Notes under the pieces: model-generated
Told to the model about the DNA's origin: nothing
Seen by the model: the letters and a program-made list of their open reading frames with translations, nothing else
Databases searched by the model: none
From: Martelella mediterranea
GTDB taxonomy: Bacteria; Pseudomonadota; Alphaproteobacteria; Rhizobiales; Rhizobiaceae
Reading direction: 5' to 3'
Length of the DNA: 64,000 nt
Assembly: GCF_004342225.1 (NCBI RefSeq)
Contig: NZ_SMAR01000024.1
Span: 1-64,000 of the forward strand
Program-made: the position numbers and the translations under genes
Part shown: positions 1 through 9,183 of the stretch, piece by piece
How the letters are laid out: each line of letters opens with the position of its first letter
How positions within the stretch are numbered: position 1 is the first letter of the stretch

Positions 1-1271
1 TTCGATCGTCCGATATCCAGCAGCGCTGAAAACCGGCTGATCTTTGGCAGCTGGGCGAATTCGTCGACGAAAAACCAGATGCGACGGAGCTTGGCGTCGC
101 CAAGTTCCGGATCGGACACGATGCCGGAGGCAATGGTGAGAAACGCGCTGATCCAGCCGTCAGATTGGTCGGAAAACCGGCCAGACTTCTGCAGGATGAC
201 GGTGCGCCGATCTGTTTTGTAGAGCAGCCAGTCGCGCAACGAAAAACGTTCCAGACCTTCATAATTCGCCCACGCCGTTGCAAGCAGTCGCAGCGTGTTC
301 GTATCAGCGGTGAGCGTCGAAAGCGTCGAGGCGACTTGTCGATAGTCAGCGTCCAGAAAGCGAACCGCATCGGGATGATAGCGATGCGCGCCCTCAAGAA
401 GTTCAAGATGGTCACGGCGCGTCTCGGCTACCAGATCGGCCCATGTCCACCTTCCAGGGTTCTCATGCATAAGGCGTATGGTGCATGCGGCCAGCACGGC
501 ACGAGCCGAGTTGGAAAAGAACCGATCTCTTGATTCGGGGATTAGTCGCGTGGCCAGCTCAACGGCATCCTCTGCAATGCGCAGATCCTTGGCGATATCC
601 CAAACATGGGAACGCCGATCCTGTGGAGCAATGATGATTGGCTGCACCCTGGAACCATTCGGCTTCATCGTTGGAGGCAGCTTCTCGGTAAAGTCTCCCT
701 TGATATCGAAGACGAGAACCTTGTCATGTCGCGCGATCGCGGAGACGATCAGCCCGATCATGGTCTGTGTCTTGCCGCCGCCAATGGAGCCAAAGATGAT
801 GAAGTGTCGCACCTCACGTTCGAGCGCCAGCCGCCATCCATTGAACCAATGAAGGCCGTCCCGCTTGTCGATCTTTTCGGCTTTTGCGGCCCGTAGCAAT
901 TCGGGCATGCCTGCGACAGTCCGGCCGGACTTGATCCATTTATCCGGTGGCATGAGGAAGGCAATATAGCCGCCGATCGCAATGGCAATGATGCCTGCCA
1001 CAAGCGTGGCAGCCAACAACCATTGCAGTTTAGCCAGATCGGCCGGGACGTAGCCGAGTGCCTGAATGAAGTGACTTCGGCAAAGATCGGAGGACCAGAA
1101 TTTGAGGCAGTCGATCGCCTGCGAAACTGATAGGCGGTAGGCCGATCCGTTCGTGGCGTTCCATGAACGAAGCGCAAAAAAATAAACCCAGACAAGTGCC
1201 GAAATGCCGACAAGGAAGAGACCGGCATAGAGCAGAATAGCAAATTCGGAACGTCTGGGTTTGGTGATCAT
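1..1271 (-). CDS. Type IV coupling protein (TraD/TrwB/VirD4-like), 3' end beyond the window
   Basis: Hexameric inner-membrane ATPase that hands the relaxase-DNA complex to the secretion channel. Read on the minus strand from the ATG at 1271, the protein has two N-terminal membrane segments (about residues 11-33 and 85-107), a Walker A motif GSIGGGKT at 161-168, and a Walker B-like IWFFVDEFAQLP near the point where the window ends. About 423 residues are visible and the C-terminus is missing. The start overlaps the traD stop (ATGA, 1268-1271), so the two are translationally coupled. The order coupling protein-traD-traC, divergent from traA, is the arrangement of Ti plasmids. The N-terminus looks more like TraD/TrwB than Ti TraG, so I give no symbol. 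Confidence 0.88.
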   Translation of the reverse strand, partial: MITKPRRSEFAILLYAGLFLVGISALVWVYFFALRSWNATNGSAYRLSVSQAIDCLKFWSSDLCRSHFIQALGYVPADLAKLQWLLAATLVAGIIAIAIGGYIAFLMPPDKWIKSGRTVAGMPELLRAAKAEKIDKRDGLHWFNGWRLALEREVRHFIIFGSIGGGKTQTMIGLIVSAIARHDKVLVFDIKGDFTEKLPPTMKPNGSRVQPIIIAPQDRRSHVWDIAKDLRIAEDAVELATRLIPESRDRFFSNSARAVLAACTIRLMHENPGRWTWADLVAETRRDHLELLEGAHRYHPDAVRFLDADYRQVASTLSTLTADTNTLRLLATAWANYEGLERFSLRDWLLYKTDRRTVILQKSGRFSDQSDGWISAFLTIASGIVSDPELGDAKLRRIWFFVDEFAQLPKISRFSALLDIGRS

Positions 1272-1522
1272 TGGCGCAACGCCTCGTGACCCAGCTTGAT
1301 CATTTGTTCGCGAAGTTGAGCGTCACCCTTTCTCCGATTTCCTGTCAGCAGAACGCCAAGAATGTAGGCGCGGTCCTCATCTCCGAGGCTTGCTTTGATG
1401 ACCAGTCCGCCAAGCTCGATCTTGTGGCGGGTGTCTTCGCTTCGTTCGCGCTTGCGCATTTTTCTATACTCACCTTGCAGGGTGCTAAGCGTTCTGCGCA
1501 ATGTCAGAAGGTCGCTGCTCAT
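1268..1522 (-). CDS. traD: Conjugal transfer protein TraD (small Ti-type relaxosome accessory)
   Basis: About 84 residues, charged N-terminal half with a central KIELGGLVIKASLGDEDRAY segment typical of the small TraD proteins of Agrobacterium and Rhizobium plasmids (unrelated to F TraD). I chose the ATG at 1522 because GGGAG lies just upstream and the longer reading (to 1594) runs deep into traC. It overlaps traC by about 38 bases and the coupling-protein start by 4 bases, so the three genes form a tight operon leading away from oriT. The family is believed to assist relaxosome assembly; the exact role is unsettled. Confidence 0.8.
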   Translation of the reverse strand: MSSDLLTLRRTLSTLQGEYRKMRKRERSEDTRHKIELGGLVIKASLGDEDRAYILGVLLTGNRRKGDAQLREQMIKLGHEALRQ

Positions 1523-1724
1523 TCTCCCGCCCGGAACGAAAGGAATGAACCATCTCGGCAAAAGCCGCCTCAAGTTCATTCTCCGAAAGATCAAGGGTTT
1601 CGACGCCGGCTTTCATAGCGATTTGTCCAATCCTGAGTGCTTCCTTCTCTTCAGCTTCGCGCAACTGCTTTTGCAGAGTTCTGATCTGGTCACGGATCGC
1701 GGAAGGGGATTTGGCGCGGGCCAT
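1485..1724 (-). CDS. traC: Conjugal transfer protein TraC (oriT-proximal relaxosome accessory)
   Basis: About 79 residues starting MARAKSPSAIRDQI, followed by a charged helical stretch (roughly residues 9-28) and LSENELEAAFAEMVHSF, the conserved pattern of TraC from Ti/Sym plasmids. The start at 1724 is supported by an AGGAGAAAG ribosome site; upstream codons run into the oriT region and are unlikely to be translated. First gene of the traC-traD-coupling protein operon, divergent from traA across the oriT at about 1860-1914. In Ti plasmids TraC is needed for oriT processing with TraA; I infer the same here. Confidence 0.82.
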   Translation of the reverse strand: MARAKSPSAIRDQIRTLQKQLREAEEKEALRIGQIAMKAGVETLDLSENELEAAFAEMVHSFRSGRENEQRPSDIAQNA

Positions 1725-1861
1725 GTGCTTTCTCCTTTTCGGCATTAAACGATGAGAAGATTGCAGAGATGTTCTGTATTTGTAAACACCGATGATGCGT
1801 GAAAAAGGGAACATGCTGAGCAGTGTGGATCGGCGAAGCCGATGCCGCACTCCGTCATGCG

Positions 1862-1881
1862 AACAAAACGATCGTTTTGTT
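1862..1881. repeat. 20-bp perfect palindrome beside oriT
   Basis: AACAAAACGATCGTTTTGTT reads the same on both strands over its full 20 bases. It lies 4 bases from the predicted nic core and about 53 bases before the traA start, in the traC-traA divergent promoter region. Position and symmetry suggest a binding site for a relaxosome protein or a regulator of the two operons. No known protein is assigned. Confidence 0.75.
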
Positions 1882-1914
1882 AAATGCGCACTTATACATT
1901 GTTTTCAACAATGT
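1882..1914 (-). other. oriT: Predicted origin of transfer (oriT), MOBQ / RSF1010-like nic region
   Basis: Read on the minus strand there is an 8-bp inverted repeat ACATTGTT-GAA-AACAATGT (1914-1896) followed directly by ATAAGTGCGCA (1895-1885). This is the RSF1010/Ti layout: a hairpin and then TAAGTGCG at the nick. By analogy the nick would fall between 1887 and 1886 on the minus strand. It sits between traC and traA, as in Ti plasmids, and the plasmid encodes a MOBQ relaxase. The sequence match is seen; the exact nick is inferred. Confidence 0.8.
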
Positions 1915-1933
1915 AGGATGGTACGCTATTTCC

Positions 1934-4900
1934 ATGGCGATCTATCATTTGCGCGCTCATCAGATATCCCGTGGCAAAGGGCAGAGTGCCGTTGCTGCCG
2001 CTGCATATCGCCACGCGACACATATGAATGTCGCACGCTCTGGCGAGATCGCTGACTACAGCCGAAAGAAGGGCTGTATCCACAGTGAAGTGGCATTGCC
2101 CGAAGGCGCCCCGCGGTGGATACATGCGTGGCATGATCGATATTCGCCACACGAGTTTGCCGAGCGTTTCTGGAACCGTGTGGAAGCCAGTGAAAAGCGC
2201 GATGACGCACAGCTCGCGCATGAGTTCGTCGTCGCACTGCCCGTTGAGTTGTCCGTAGAGCAGAACAAGGCTCTGGTGCGTGACTTCTTGCGTGATCAGT
2301 TCACGGCCCGCGGGCAGGTCGCAGACTGGAACTATCATGATGCGACGGGCAATCCGCATGTTCACATCATGGTGGCGTTGCGGCCGTTGACCGAGACAGG
2401 CTTTGGCCCCAAACGGGTTCCAGTGTTGGATGGTGATGGTGAACCGGTCCGAAGGCCGCCAAAGGTGGAGGGTCAAAAAGGGGAAATCGTCTATCGCCAC
2501 TTCGCGGGTTGGAAGGACCGGCTTCCTGATATCCGTGCAGCCTGGTCACAGGAGGTCAATCGTCATTTGCTCGCGCATGGATATGACGCGACGGTTGATC
2601 ATCGCAGCTTCGAAGATCGGGACATTCCGCTGGAGCCGACGACGCATCGCGGCCCCGCCGTCGACGACATGGAGGCGCGTGGCATTCAGACCGAGATGGT
2701 GCAGCAGCACCAACAGGTCATGCGTGAGAATTTTCGCAGGCTGGCGGAAGATCCTTCGCTTGTTGTGAAAATGATCACGGCGGAAAAGTCCGTTTTCGAT
2801 GAACGTGATGTTGCGAAGTTCATCCACCGCTATGCGTCAACGACTGAAGAGTTTTCCGGGCTATTCCTTCGGGTCGGTGCGCTCGAAAACCTCGTGACGC
2901 TTTCCCAGGAAATCCGCGACCCGTTCACGAACAAGCTTCTTGAGCGGGAGAAAATGACGACGCGAGACGTTCTGCATATGGAAGCGGGGATGATTGATGG
3001 CGTGCGTCAGCGCGCGACGGATCAGTCGTTCGGCGCCCCGCCGCGTCGTGTCGAGACGGCGCTTGCGGAATTCTCGAAGTCGCATGGATTCTCTCTTTCC
3101 GACGAACAGGCAATGGTGGTCCGCGCCGTAACGTCCGATCGCGGCGTTTCGACGGTGGTCGGCTATGCGGGTGCGGGTAAGTCCACGGTGATGGATGTCG
3201 TGCGGCAGGTGTACGAAGGGCAGGGGCGGCGTGTTGTTGGCGGTGCGCTTGCCGGCAAGGCGGCCGAGGGCTTGTCTGAATCGGCGGGTATCGAGAGCCG
3301 GACGCTTGCGTCCTGGCGCATCTCGTGGGAGCACGACAAGCACCGCCTTCAGAAAGGCGACGTGTTCGTTCTTGATGAAGCCGGAATGGTCTCATCAAAC
3401 GACATGGCGATGTTGGTTGATGCGGTGAACGCTGCACAGGCCAAGCTTATTCTCGTCGGAGATGCGCGGCAGCTTCAGCCTATTCAGGCTGGCGCTGCGT
3501 TTCGCGCCATTGCGGATAACACCGGGTTTGTCGAGCTGACGGAGGTGCGCCGTCAGAGCGAAACATGGATGCGGGACGCGTCCCTCGCATTCGGTCGCGG
3601 TGATAGCCGCGCGGCGCTTGAAGCCTATGCCGATAACGGACACATCCATATCCGGGGCCATCGTGACGATGCCATGTCTGAGTTGGTTGGTGCGTGGGGA
3701 GCTGATTGGCGCGCCGGCGCCGATACGCTGATGCTGGCGCACACCAAGGACGCGGTGTTCAGTCTGAATGAGCGGGCACGCCAGACCATCAAAGCCCACG
3801 GGGGGCTTCAAAATGAAGTGACGTTTGACGCGGTGCGTGGCCCGCGCGCTTTCGCCGTTGGCGATCGGCTGTTGTTTCTGGAAAACAATCGTGACCTTGG
3901 CGTCAAGAACGGAATGCTGGCAACCGTTGAGAAAGCGAGTGACGGCATTCTTGATGTTCGGCTCGACAATGGCAGGGTCGTTACGGTCAACCATGAGCAT
4001 TACAACAACGTTGATTATGGCTACGCGACCACGATCCATAAGTCTCAAGGATCGACTGTCGACCGGGTGCATGTGCTTGCCACACAGATGATGGATGCGC
4101 AGCTTTCCTATGTCGCGCTATCGCGTCATCGCGAGACGGTCACGCTTTATGCAGGTCGGAATGACTTTCCGGAAACCAAGGATCTGCTGGACACGCTGTC
4201 GCGGGACCGGCTCAAAGATTCTACGTTAGCCTACGAGCATACGCCCGACTATCAGCTAGAACGGGACGCATTTGTGCGTCGGCGCGACCTTCCGGACATC
4301 GGCGAACTGCGCGGTCTTTGGCGTCGATCGCTCGATGCCATGCGTTCGCGGTTCTCAGATATTGCGGAACGGTTCAGGGCAATTTCCGAACGGCTTTCGC
4401 TTGCGCGTCCGCAAGCGGTCGAAGTCTCGCCGAATGTCACGCCTGCTGCCGGCGCGCGGCCTGTTGAAGCTGAAAGAGAGATCAGGCTTCCTGAACTGAC
4501 GCCAGCGGTCAGTCAGGCGCTTTCGCGGCTGTCGGAAGTGGACCGCAACACGAACGGCTACAGCGGCAAACGGGGGCGCTGGTTCCGCGCTGCCGAAACC
4601 GAGCTGACGCAGATGTCGTCAGCGGTCGATCTGGTCATGTTCAATGACCAGATCGCAGCACTCGTTTCCCCGGTGGAAGTTCGGTCTCTTGGTCGCGATC
4701 CGGATGAGGACAAGCTTCAGTCGCTTGTCGCGCATCTTCCGCCATCGGCGCAGACTTTCATCAAGGAAAACTGGCAGCTCGTGCATGTCGGCCAGCTGGC
4801 CGCAGACGACAAGAGCCGCGTTGATGTTGCGTCCGTCATGGTCACGGAGCGGCGCGATGCTGGCCTTGAGGCCGATTATGAAAAGGAGCGGGCACGTTAT

Positions 4901-5689
4901 CGCCTTCCCGATGTTCCGCTTATTCCGGCCGTGACGCAATGGTCCGTTTCGGTCGAAGCCGTTGCCCGTGATCCGGCCAATCAGGCGGCCGTCACCAAGT
5001 TGCTGTGCCAATCCGCACTCAAGAACATGGGCAAGGTCTGGCACGATCCGGTCCCGATCCTCGAGAAGGTGTCGGCCGCAGTGATGACCGGCGGAGACGC
5101 CAGTCAGATTGTCAGATCAATGCATGAGAACCCGGCGTCTCTCGGTGAGTTGCGTGGCAAGGCCAACTTCCTCGGTCGTCCCGATGAGGACCGGAAAACG
5201 GCACTTGCAGCCGTGCTTCCTGCAGCCAGCAGTGCCGGCGATTTTGTCCGGTCACTCAAGGTTAGTGTCAAAGGCGTCGAAGAGGCTGAGAGGAAGCTGC
5301 GGAGCCAGATGGCCGCGCCGATCGACGGACTGTCGCCGGCCGCCAAAGATGTGCTGTCCGCCCTGGCAAAAGCGTCCAGTCTGCCGGAGCGCTCTGACGA
5401 ACGTCGCGCGCTTGAAAGGGCAGCGATTGACGACGGCGAAGCCATCGGCCAGCTGCGGGGTGTCGCTCATGATATCAGGGCGCGTTTTGGCGACAGCAGC
5501 GGTGTGCCGGCGCAAGATATGATCGCACGCGCAATGCCGGAGCTTTCTCCAGAAGCAAGATCAAGGATCTATCGTGATGCCCGCCAGATCTGCGCGGCCT
5601 ATGACAGGTGTGTCGAGATAGATCGGACACAACGGCGCGAAACTCGTCTTGAGCAAGAAAAGTCGCAGTATCATTCTATTGGGAGATAA
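1934..5689 (+). CDS. traA: TraA relaxase-helicase (MOBQ, Ti-plasmid type)
   Basis: Nicks oriT, stays bound to the 5' end, and unwinds the strand for transfer. About 1251 residues. The N-terminal MobA/MobL nuclease domain has the candidate catalytic tyrosine in AAAAYRHATH (Y26) and the metal-binding histidines in PHVHIM (about 141-146). A TraI/RecD-like helicase follows, with Walker A GYAGAGKST (about 410-418) and VFVLDEAGM (about 477-485). The C-terminal third (after about residue 800) has no motif I recognise. I chose the ATG at 1934 (MAIYHLRAHQ) because relaxase homology begins there; the longer frame to 1823 would translate through oriT. Divergent from traC. Length and order match TraA of Ti and Sym plasmids. 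Confidence 0.95.
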   Translation: MAIYHLRAHQISRGKGQSAVAAAAYRHATHMNVARSGEIADYSRKKGCIHSEVALPEGAPRWIHAWHDRYSPHEFAERFWNRVEASEKRDDAQLAHEFVVALPVELSVEQNKALVRDFLRDQFTARGQVADWNYHDATGNPHVHIMVALRPLTETGFGPKRVPVLDGDGEPVRRPPKVEGQKGEIVYRHFAGWKDRLPDIRAAWSQEVNRHLLAHGYDATVDHRSFEDRDIPLEPTTHRGPAVDDMEARGIQTEMVQQHQQVMRENFRRLAEDPSLVVKMITAEKSVFDERDVAKFIHRYASTTEEFSGLFLRVGALENLVTLSQEIRDPFTNKLLEREKMTTRDVLHMEAGMIDGVRQRATDQSFGAPPRRVETALAEFSKSHGFSLSDEQAMVVRAVTSDRGVSTVVGYAGAGKSTVMDVVRQVYEGQGRRVVGGALAGKAAEGLSESAGIESRTLASWRISWEHDKHRLQKGDVFVLDEAGMVSSNDMAMLVDAVNAAQAKLILVGDARQLQPIQAGAAFRAIADNTGFVELTEVRRQSETWMRDASLAFGRGDSRAALEAYADNGHIHIRGHRDDAMSELVGAWGADWRAGADTLMLAHTKDAVFSLNERARQTIKAHGGLQNEVTFDAVRGPRAFAVGDRLLFLENNRDLGVKNGMLATVEKASDGILDVRLDNGRVVTVNHEHYNNVDYGYATTIHKSQGSTVDRVHVLATQMMDAQLSYVALSRHRETVTLYAGRNDFPETKDLLDTLSRDRLKDSTLAYEHTPDYQLERDAFVRRRDLPDIGELRGLWRRSLDAMRSRFSDIAERFRAISERLSLARPQAVEVSPNVTPAAGARPVEAEREIRLPELTPAVSQALSRLSEVDRNTNGYSGKRGRWFRAAETELTQMSSAVDLVMFNDQIAALVSPVEVRSLGRDPDEDKLQSLVAHLPPSAQTFIKENWQLVHVGQLAADDKSRVDVASVMVTERRDAGLEADYEKERARYRLPDVPLIPAVTQWSVSVEAVARDPANQAAVTKLLCQSALKNMGKVWHDPVPILEKVSAAVMTGGDASQIVRSMHENPASLGELRGKANFLGRPDEDRKTALAAVLPAASSAGDFVRSLKVSVKGVEEAERKLRSQMAAPIDGLSPAAKDVLSALAKASSLPERSDERRALERAAIDDGEAIGQLRGVAHDIRARFGDSSGVPAQDMIARAMPELSPEARSRIYRDARQICAAYDRCVEIDRTQRRETRLEQEKSQYHSIGR

Positions 5690-5818
5690 GCGCACCAGGA
5701 TTGGCAAAAGCGGCGATTAACTACCCCTTTTGTTCTATTGGATGTTGCATCAAGGAGGCCATTGTGGTGAATTGCAGGTGTAATACGCTGCATTTTCCGC
5801 ACCGCAAGAGGTTTTCCC

Positions 5819-6322
5819 ATGCGCATCGCGATCAGCCTGGCACTGGCTGTGCTCGCTGGCTGTACCAGCACAAGAGACACCCCGTCGGATTCCCCTACGA
5901 TCAATTACATCGACAATCAAGTCCATCTCGTTCGAAGCGAGTTGAACGATGCAGCGCTCTATCAAAATGTCCTGGAACCGCGCGCTACGAATACGGTTGA
6001 GGTGCGCAATCCGGAGATTGCCCAAGGCCCGCTTATGAAGATCGTTGATGCCGAGTGGCAGGGAACGTTGGATGAGCTGACAACGCGGGTTGCCAGCGAA
6101 GTTGACTACAGTGTGTCGGCGTCCGGGGAAAAGTCCGGCGCTCCGATTTTGATCTCGACCAATTTCTACAATCTGACGGCTTTGGGATTGCTTCGGGAAG
6201 CCTACGGGCAGGCGAAGGGGCGAGCGCGCCTTGTGATCGATCAGGGCGCCAGACACATGACGATCTATTACGCCCGCCCTGAGCAAAGCCCGATCCCGCA
6301 TCAGGAGGACCTCAAGCCGTGA
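5819..6322 (+). CDS. dotD: DotD/TraH-like outer-membrane lipoprotein of an I-type T4SS
   Basis: About 167 residues with a lipoprotein signal (LAVLAGC, lipidated Cys15). In IncI plasmids and Legionella, DotD (TraH) and DotC (TraI) lipoproteins target DotH to the outer membrane to form the core-complex pore. The identity rests on size, lipobox and position immediately before dotC and dotB, the R64 traH-traI-traJ order. AAGAGG upstream serves as ribosome site. The stop overlaps the next start as GTGA (6319-6322). Residues about 70-160 would be the secretin-N-like DotD domain; I infer that from the family. Confidence 0.8.
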   Translation: MRIAISLALAVLAGCTSTRDTPSDSPTINYIDNQVHLVRSELNDAALYQNVLEPRATNTVEVRNPEIAQGPLMKIVDAEWQGTLDELTTRVASEVDYSVSASGEKSGAPILISTNFYNLTALGLLREAYGQAKGRARLVIDQGARHMTIYYARPEQSPIPHQEDLKP

Positions 6323-7233
6323 GCCAGACCCTTTCTCACCGTCGCCTTCGTGCCATGACGCTGACAGGCTTTCTTATGGCCGCGTGTTTGTCTTCATGCG
6401 CAACAATGAAGGACGAAACCCCGGAACCGCCGCCCATCCCGCAGCTCGGCGGCCCTGACGACCTCACCAGTCCGAGATATGCGCCTTTGTCCTACAAGCA
6501 GTTTGCTTCCCGGGCCAAACGCGGAAAGCTTGGCACGACCGAGGTTGAGGAGCAGCGCTATTCGGTCCTTCGGGACGCAGCCCTTGCCTATGGGGCACAA
6601 GCGGGATTTGAGCGGCGCAGCTGGGAGATCATGAATGATCTGGAGCGTGAATCGATCAAACTCTCTGAAACCTTCAATTTCAACCGGGTCGCATTCAAGG
6701 CGCCGCGGGAAACAGGCTACGTGTTGCCGCCGGTGATCACCCGCGCCACGGCGGCGATCAACGTCACCGACAACGGCCGCAAGAGTGTTGCCGCCGACGA
6801 ATACTACCGCATCGAGGAGCCCGGTCGACTGGTCGCCATTCTGCCGACCTGGCGCGACTATCTTGTGCTCCCGCTCGATACGCCGCGTGAGCCTGACGAT
6901 CGATTGTTGCCGCAGGATGACGATGAAACGAAAATCTGGTCGCAGTATCTTGATGAAGGCTGGGCGCAGGGCGAGCAACAGGCCGACGCCGCATTGCAGG
7001 AAAACATGAACCTGTTGCGGCGCGACTATCTCGGCATGGTCGAGTATCGCAAGGCAGTGGAAGCAGGTCTCATTACCAACCTCGTGCTGAAGTCGAGTGA
7101 GACGCGCGCGGCCGGTAATGTCGACGAGCTCTATATTGGCGAGCGCCGTGTCGAGATCGATGATGCTGCCCGGTTCGTCAAAAACCCGGCCCGATGGAAG
7201 CCGATCCAGAGACGTTTTCAGGTGGCCAAGTAA
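6319..7233 (+). CDS. dotC: DotC/TraI-like lipoprotein of an I-type T4SS
   Basis: About 304 residues with a GTG start and a lipobox LSSC (Cys27). The body contains EQRYSVLRDAALAYGAQAGF and the block LVLPLDTP...LLPQDDDETKIWSQYLDEGW, features of the DotC family. Works with DotD to place DotH in the outer membrane. It overlaps dotD by 4 bases, and its TAA stop shares a base with the dotB ATG at 7233, so the three are one translational unit. DotC of IncI is called TraI; it is not the F-plasmid relaxase TraI. Confidence 0.85.
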   Translation: MSQTLSHRRLRAMTLTGFLMAACLSSCATMKDETPEPPPIPQLGGPDDLTSPRYAPLSYKQFASRAKRGKLGTTEVEEQRYSVLRDAALAYGAQAGFERRSWEIMNDLERESIKLSETFNFNRVAFKAPRETGYVLPPVITRATAAINVTDNGRKSVAADEYYRIEEPGRLVAILPTWRDYLVLPLDTPREPDDRLLPQDDDETKIWSQYLDEGWAQGEQQADAALQENMNLLRRDYLGMVEYRKAVEAGLITNLVLKSSETRAAGNVDELYIGERRVEIDDAARFVKNPARWKPIQRRFQVAK

Positions 7234-8441
7234 TGCCGGCGGTTGATCTATCGAATTTGACGGAAGACGCCTACGATCCGAAGGAGCCCTATGCGCGCGT
7301 TCTGAACCATGAGCCGTTGCGTTTTGACGGTGACATGGACCCGTTTCAGCAGTTGCTGGTCGGGGCCTCGATCAAAGGGGCGTCGGACATCCGGATACAG
7401 ACGGACAGTCGTATTCGGATCAAGATGCATGGCACGCAGCATTTTGCGACCGCAAAACCTCTGAACGCCTCAGAGGTCTTGAGTATCCTGAGCCACATGT
7501 GGCGGTCGGAAGATGCCTTCAGCATCTTGCGGCAAGGGCGACCTCTGGATTTCTCGTTCGAGGTTCCGATTGACCGTCACCGGCGCCAGCGTTTCCGTGT
7601 GAACGCCAAGGGCGTGATGAAAGGTGCTGGCGACGGCATTTCCATGACGATGCGACCGTTGCCGACAAAGACGCCAACGATCGATGATGTCGGACTCGAT
7701 AGTGAGGTCCGCCCGTACATGTCGCCTCAGCATGGCATTGTCGTTGTCGCCGGCGCGACCGGCCAGGGAAAGTCCACGACGCTTGCCGGGATCACGCGCT
7801 TTCATCTTGAAAACACGGCCGATCCGAAAGCGATCGTCGATCTGCAGGCGCCTATCGAGTTCACCTATTCCGACGTGCTGACGGATCACAGCGACTGCGC
7901 GTCTTCCATTGAGCAGTCGGAGATCGGCGAAGGGCGCAACCTGCCGTCGTTCGGCGACGGAGTGTGGGCGGCGCTGCGCTGCGCGCCTGATATTATTTCG
8001 CTCGGCGAGGCCCGCGACAAAGCCTCCCTTGAGGGTTGCCTGGAGGCCAGTCTGACCGGCCACTTGGTTTACACCACCACGCATGCGGGATCGGTCGCGG
8101 AAGGCTTGCGGCGCATGGTCGTGAACTTCCCGGCCGAAGAACGCGATGCGCGCGCGTTCGACCTGATCACGTCGCTCCAGCTCTTCGTCGTTCAACACCT
8201 GGTCCGCACCAGCGACCATCGCGGCCGCGTGCCATTGCGCGAGTATCTGCTGTTTGACGACTATGTGCGCGATCAGTTTGTTTCTGTTCCTATCGGCGAC
8301 TGGCCGAAAGCCGTGAGCCGTCTGATGCAGGAGTCGGCCGACCGCGTTCTTGCCCGCTCCATGCATGATGCGGCCCAACAGAAAGTTGATGAGGGCAAGG
8401 TTTCGTATGACGACCTCAGGCGATTGCTGCCGCGCCACTGA
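7233..8441 (+). CDS. dotB: DotB/TraJ-like secretion ATPase (VirB11/PilT class)
   Basis: Cytoplasmic hexameric ATPase at the base of the type IVB channel. About 402 residues. The N-terminal domain (30-140) is PilT-like. Walker A is GATGQGKST at about 174-182, followed by an Asp-box region around DLQAPIEF, a Walker B region PDIISLGEAR, and the His-box TGHLVYTTTHAG. DotB proteins replace the usual E of DPIE-type boxes with variants such as this APIE. The start at 7233 overlaps the dotC stop; a longer in-frame extension to 7194 would run into dotC and lacks support. Last of the dotDCB set before the metal island breaks the tra region. Confidence 0.93.
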   Translation: MPAVDLSNLTEDAYDPKEPYARVLNHEPLRFDGDMDPFQQLLVGASIKGASDIRIQTDSRIRIKMHGTQHFATAKPLNASEVLSILSHMWRSEDAFSILRQGRPLDFSFEVPIDRHRRQRFRVNAKGVMKGAGDGISMTMRPLPTKTPTIDDVGLDSEVRPYMSPQHGIVVVAGATGQGKSTTLAGITRFHLENTADPKAIVDLQAPIEFTYSDVLTDHSDCASSIEQSEIGEGRNLPSFGDGVWAALRCAPDIISLGEARDKASLEGCLEASLTGHLVYTTTHAGSVAEGLRRMVVNFPAEERDARAFDLITSLQLFVVQHLVRTSDHRGRVPLREYLLFDDYVRDQFVSVPIGDWPKAVSRLMQESADRVLARSMHDAAQQKVDEGKVSYDDLRRLLPRH

Positions 8442-8468
8442 CGGCCGCTGATGACGAAGGAGGAAAAT

Positions 8469-8774
8469 ATGCAAATTCCAAAGTACCTTCGCCCCGTCAG
8501 GGATCATAAGAACTATGAGGCCGGCGTCGGAGAACGTGCTGTTCGAAAGCTTGTCTATTGGCCAATCATCTTGCTTCTCTGCTTGCCGGCCGCCGCCGCG
8601 ATGGCGGCTGTTGCTCTATCCTTCGGCCTGTTGTTCTTGAAATTTCTGAACATCATTGAGACTGCTATTGCAAATCATGACTGGCTTATGCTGTTTTTGA
8701 TCGCTCTCGCCGCAGCGGCTATCCTGTCGCTATGGAAGCTCGCCTACGTAATTCATCGGTACTTCATTCTTTAG
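8469..8774 (+). CDS. Small membrane protein of the dotDCB operon, unknown function
   Basis: About 101 residues. I chose the ATG at 8469 because AAGGAGG lies just before it; an upstream in-frame ATG at 8451 would place that ribosome site inside the coding region. Two hydrophobic segments are visible (about residues 30-58 and 70-90) separated by a short polar loop, with a basic N-terminus. It follows dotB by 27 bases on the same strand, so it is probably co-transcribed and could be a minor channel component. I do not recognise the family. Confidence 0.65.
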   Translation: MQIPKYLRPVRDHKNYEAGVGERAVRKLVYWPIILLLCLPAAAAMAAVALSFGLLFLKFLNIIETAIANHDWLMLFLIALAAAAILSLWKLAYVIHRYFIL

Positions 8775-9183
8775 TGGGCATTTGCAGAATGGGTGATGGT
8801 CCTCACTCCTTTGTGCAGGGTCCATAATTTGGCCTGCTTTGGGAATGACCGGGATGGGGCCGTCTGCTGACTGGCAGCTTCTGGCACGAGATGTGGTTGA
8901 GCGGACATTCATCAGCGCGCCATGAGGTCTGCCCGGCTCCTCAAAACCACGCCGGTAGTGGATTTGTCTCACGGGCAACTGTCCAACGGGAACGTCGTAC
9001 ATAGCGCCAGTTCAAGAGGTCTTGGCTCTGCCTTGGTGCGGAGCCGGTTGTCCGTGCAGACCGTATTGCTCTGTATCTCATGTAGGCGGATGGCTCTTGT
9101 GAGAGGGCGAGTTGACATGTCTAGAACGTCAAAAATAAAACAGCTCGCGCGAGATACAACTTAGGAACGGAGCCCATGCTCAC
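8775..9183. other. Intergenic junction between the tra region and the metal island
   Basis: No convincing gene. The stretch marks the left border of acquired DNA: tra genes before it, ynfA and metal genes after it. A plausible sigma70-type promoter for the ynfA-like gene lies at its end: TTGACA at 9112-9117 and an AT-rich -10 (ATAAAA) at 9135-9140, 17 bases apart. Small open frames here have no start-site or family support. Confidence 0.5.

Noticed and set aside
1823-1933. 37-codon N-terminal extension of traA
   Set aside because: It would translate through the oriT and has no homology; the MAIYHLRAHQ start at 1934 agrees with TraA proteins.
7470-8507. 345-codon minus-strand open frame
   Set aside because: Antisense to dotB, which carries Walker motifs; no ribosome site or family for the antisense frame.
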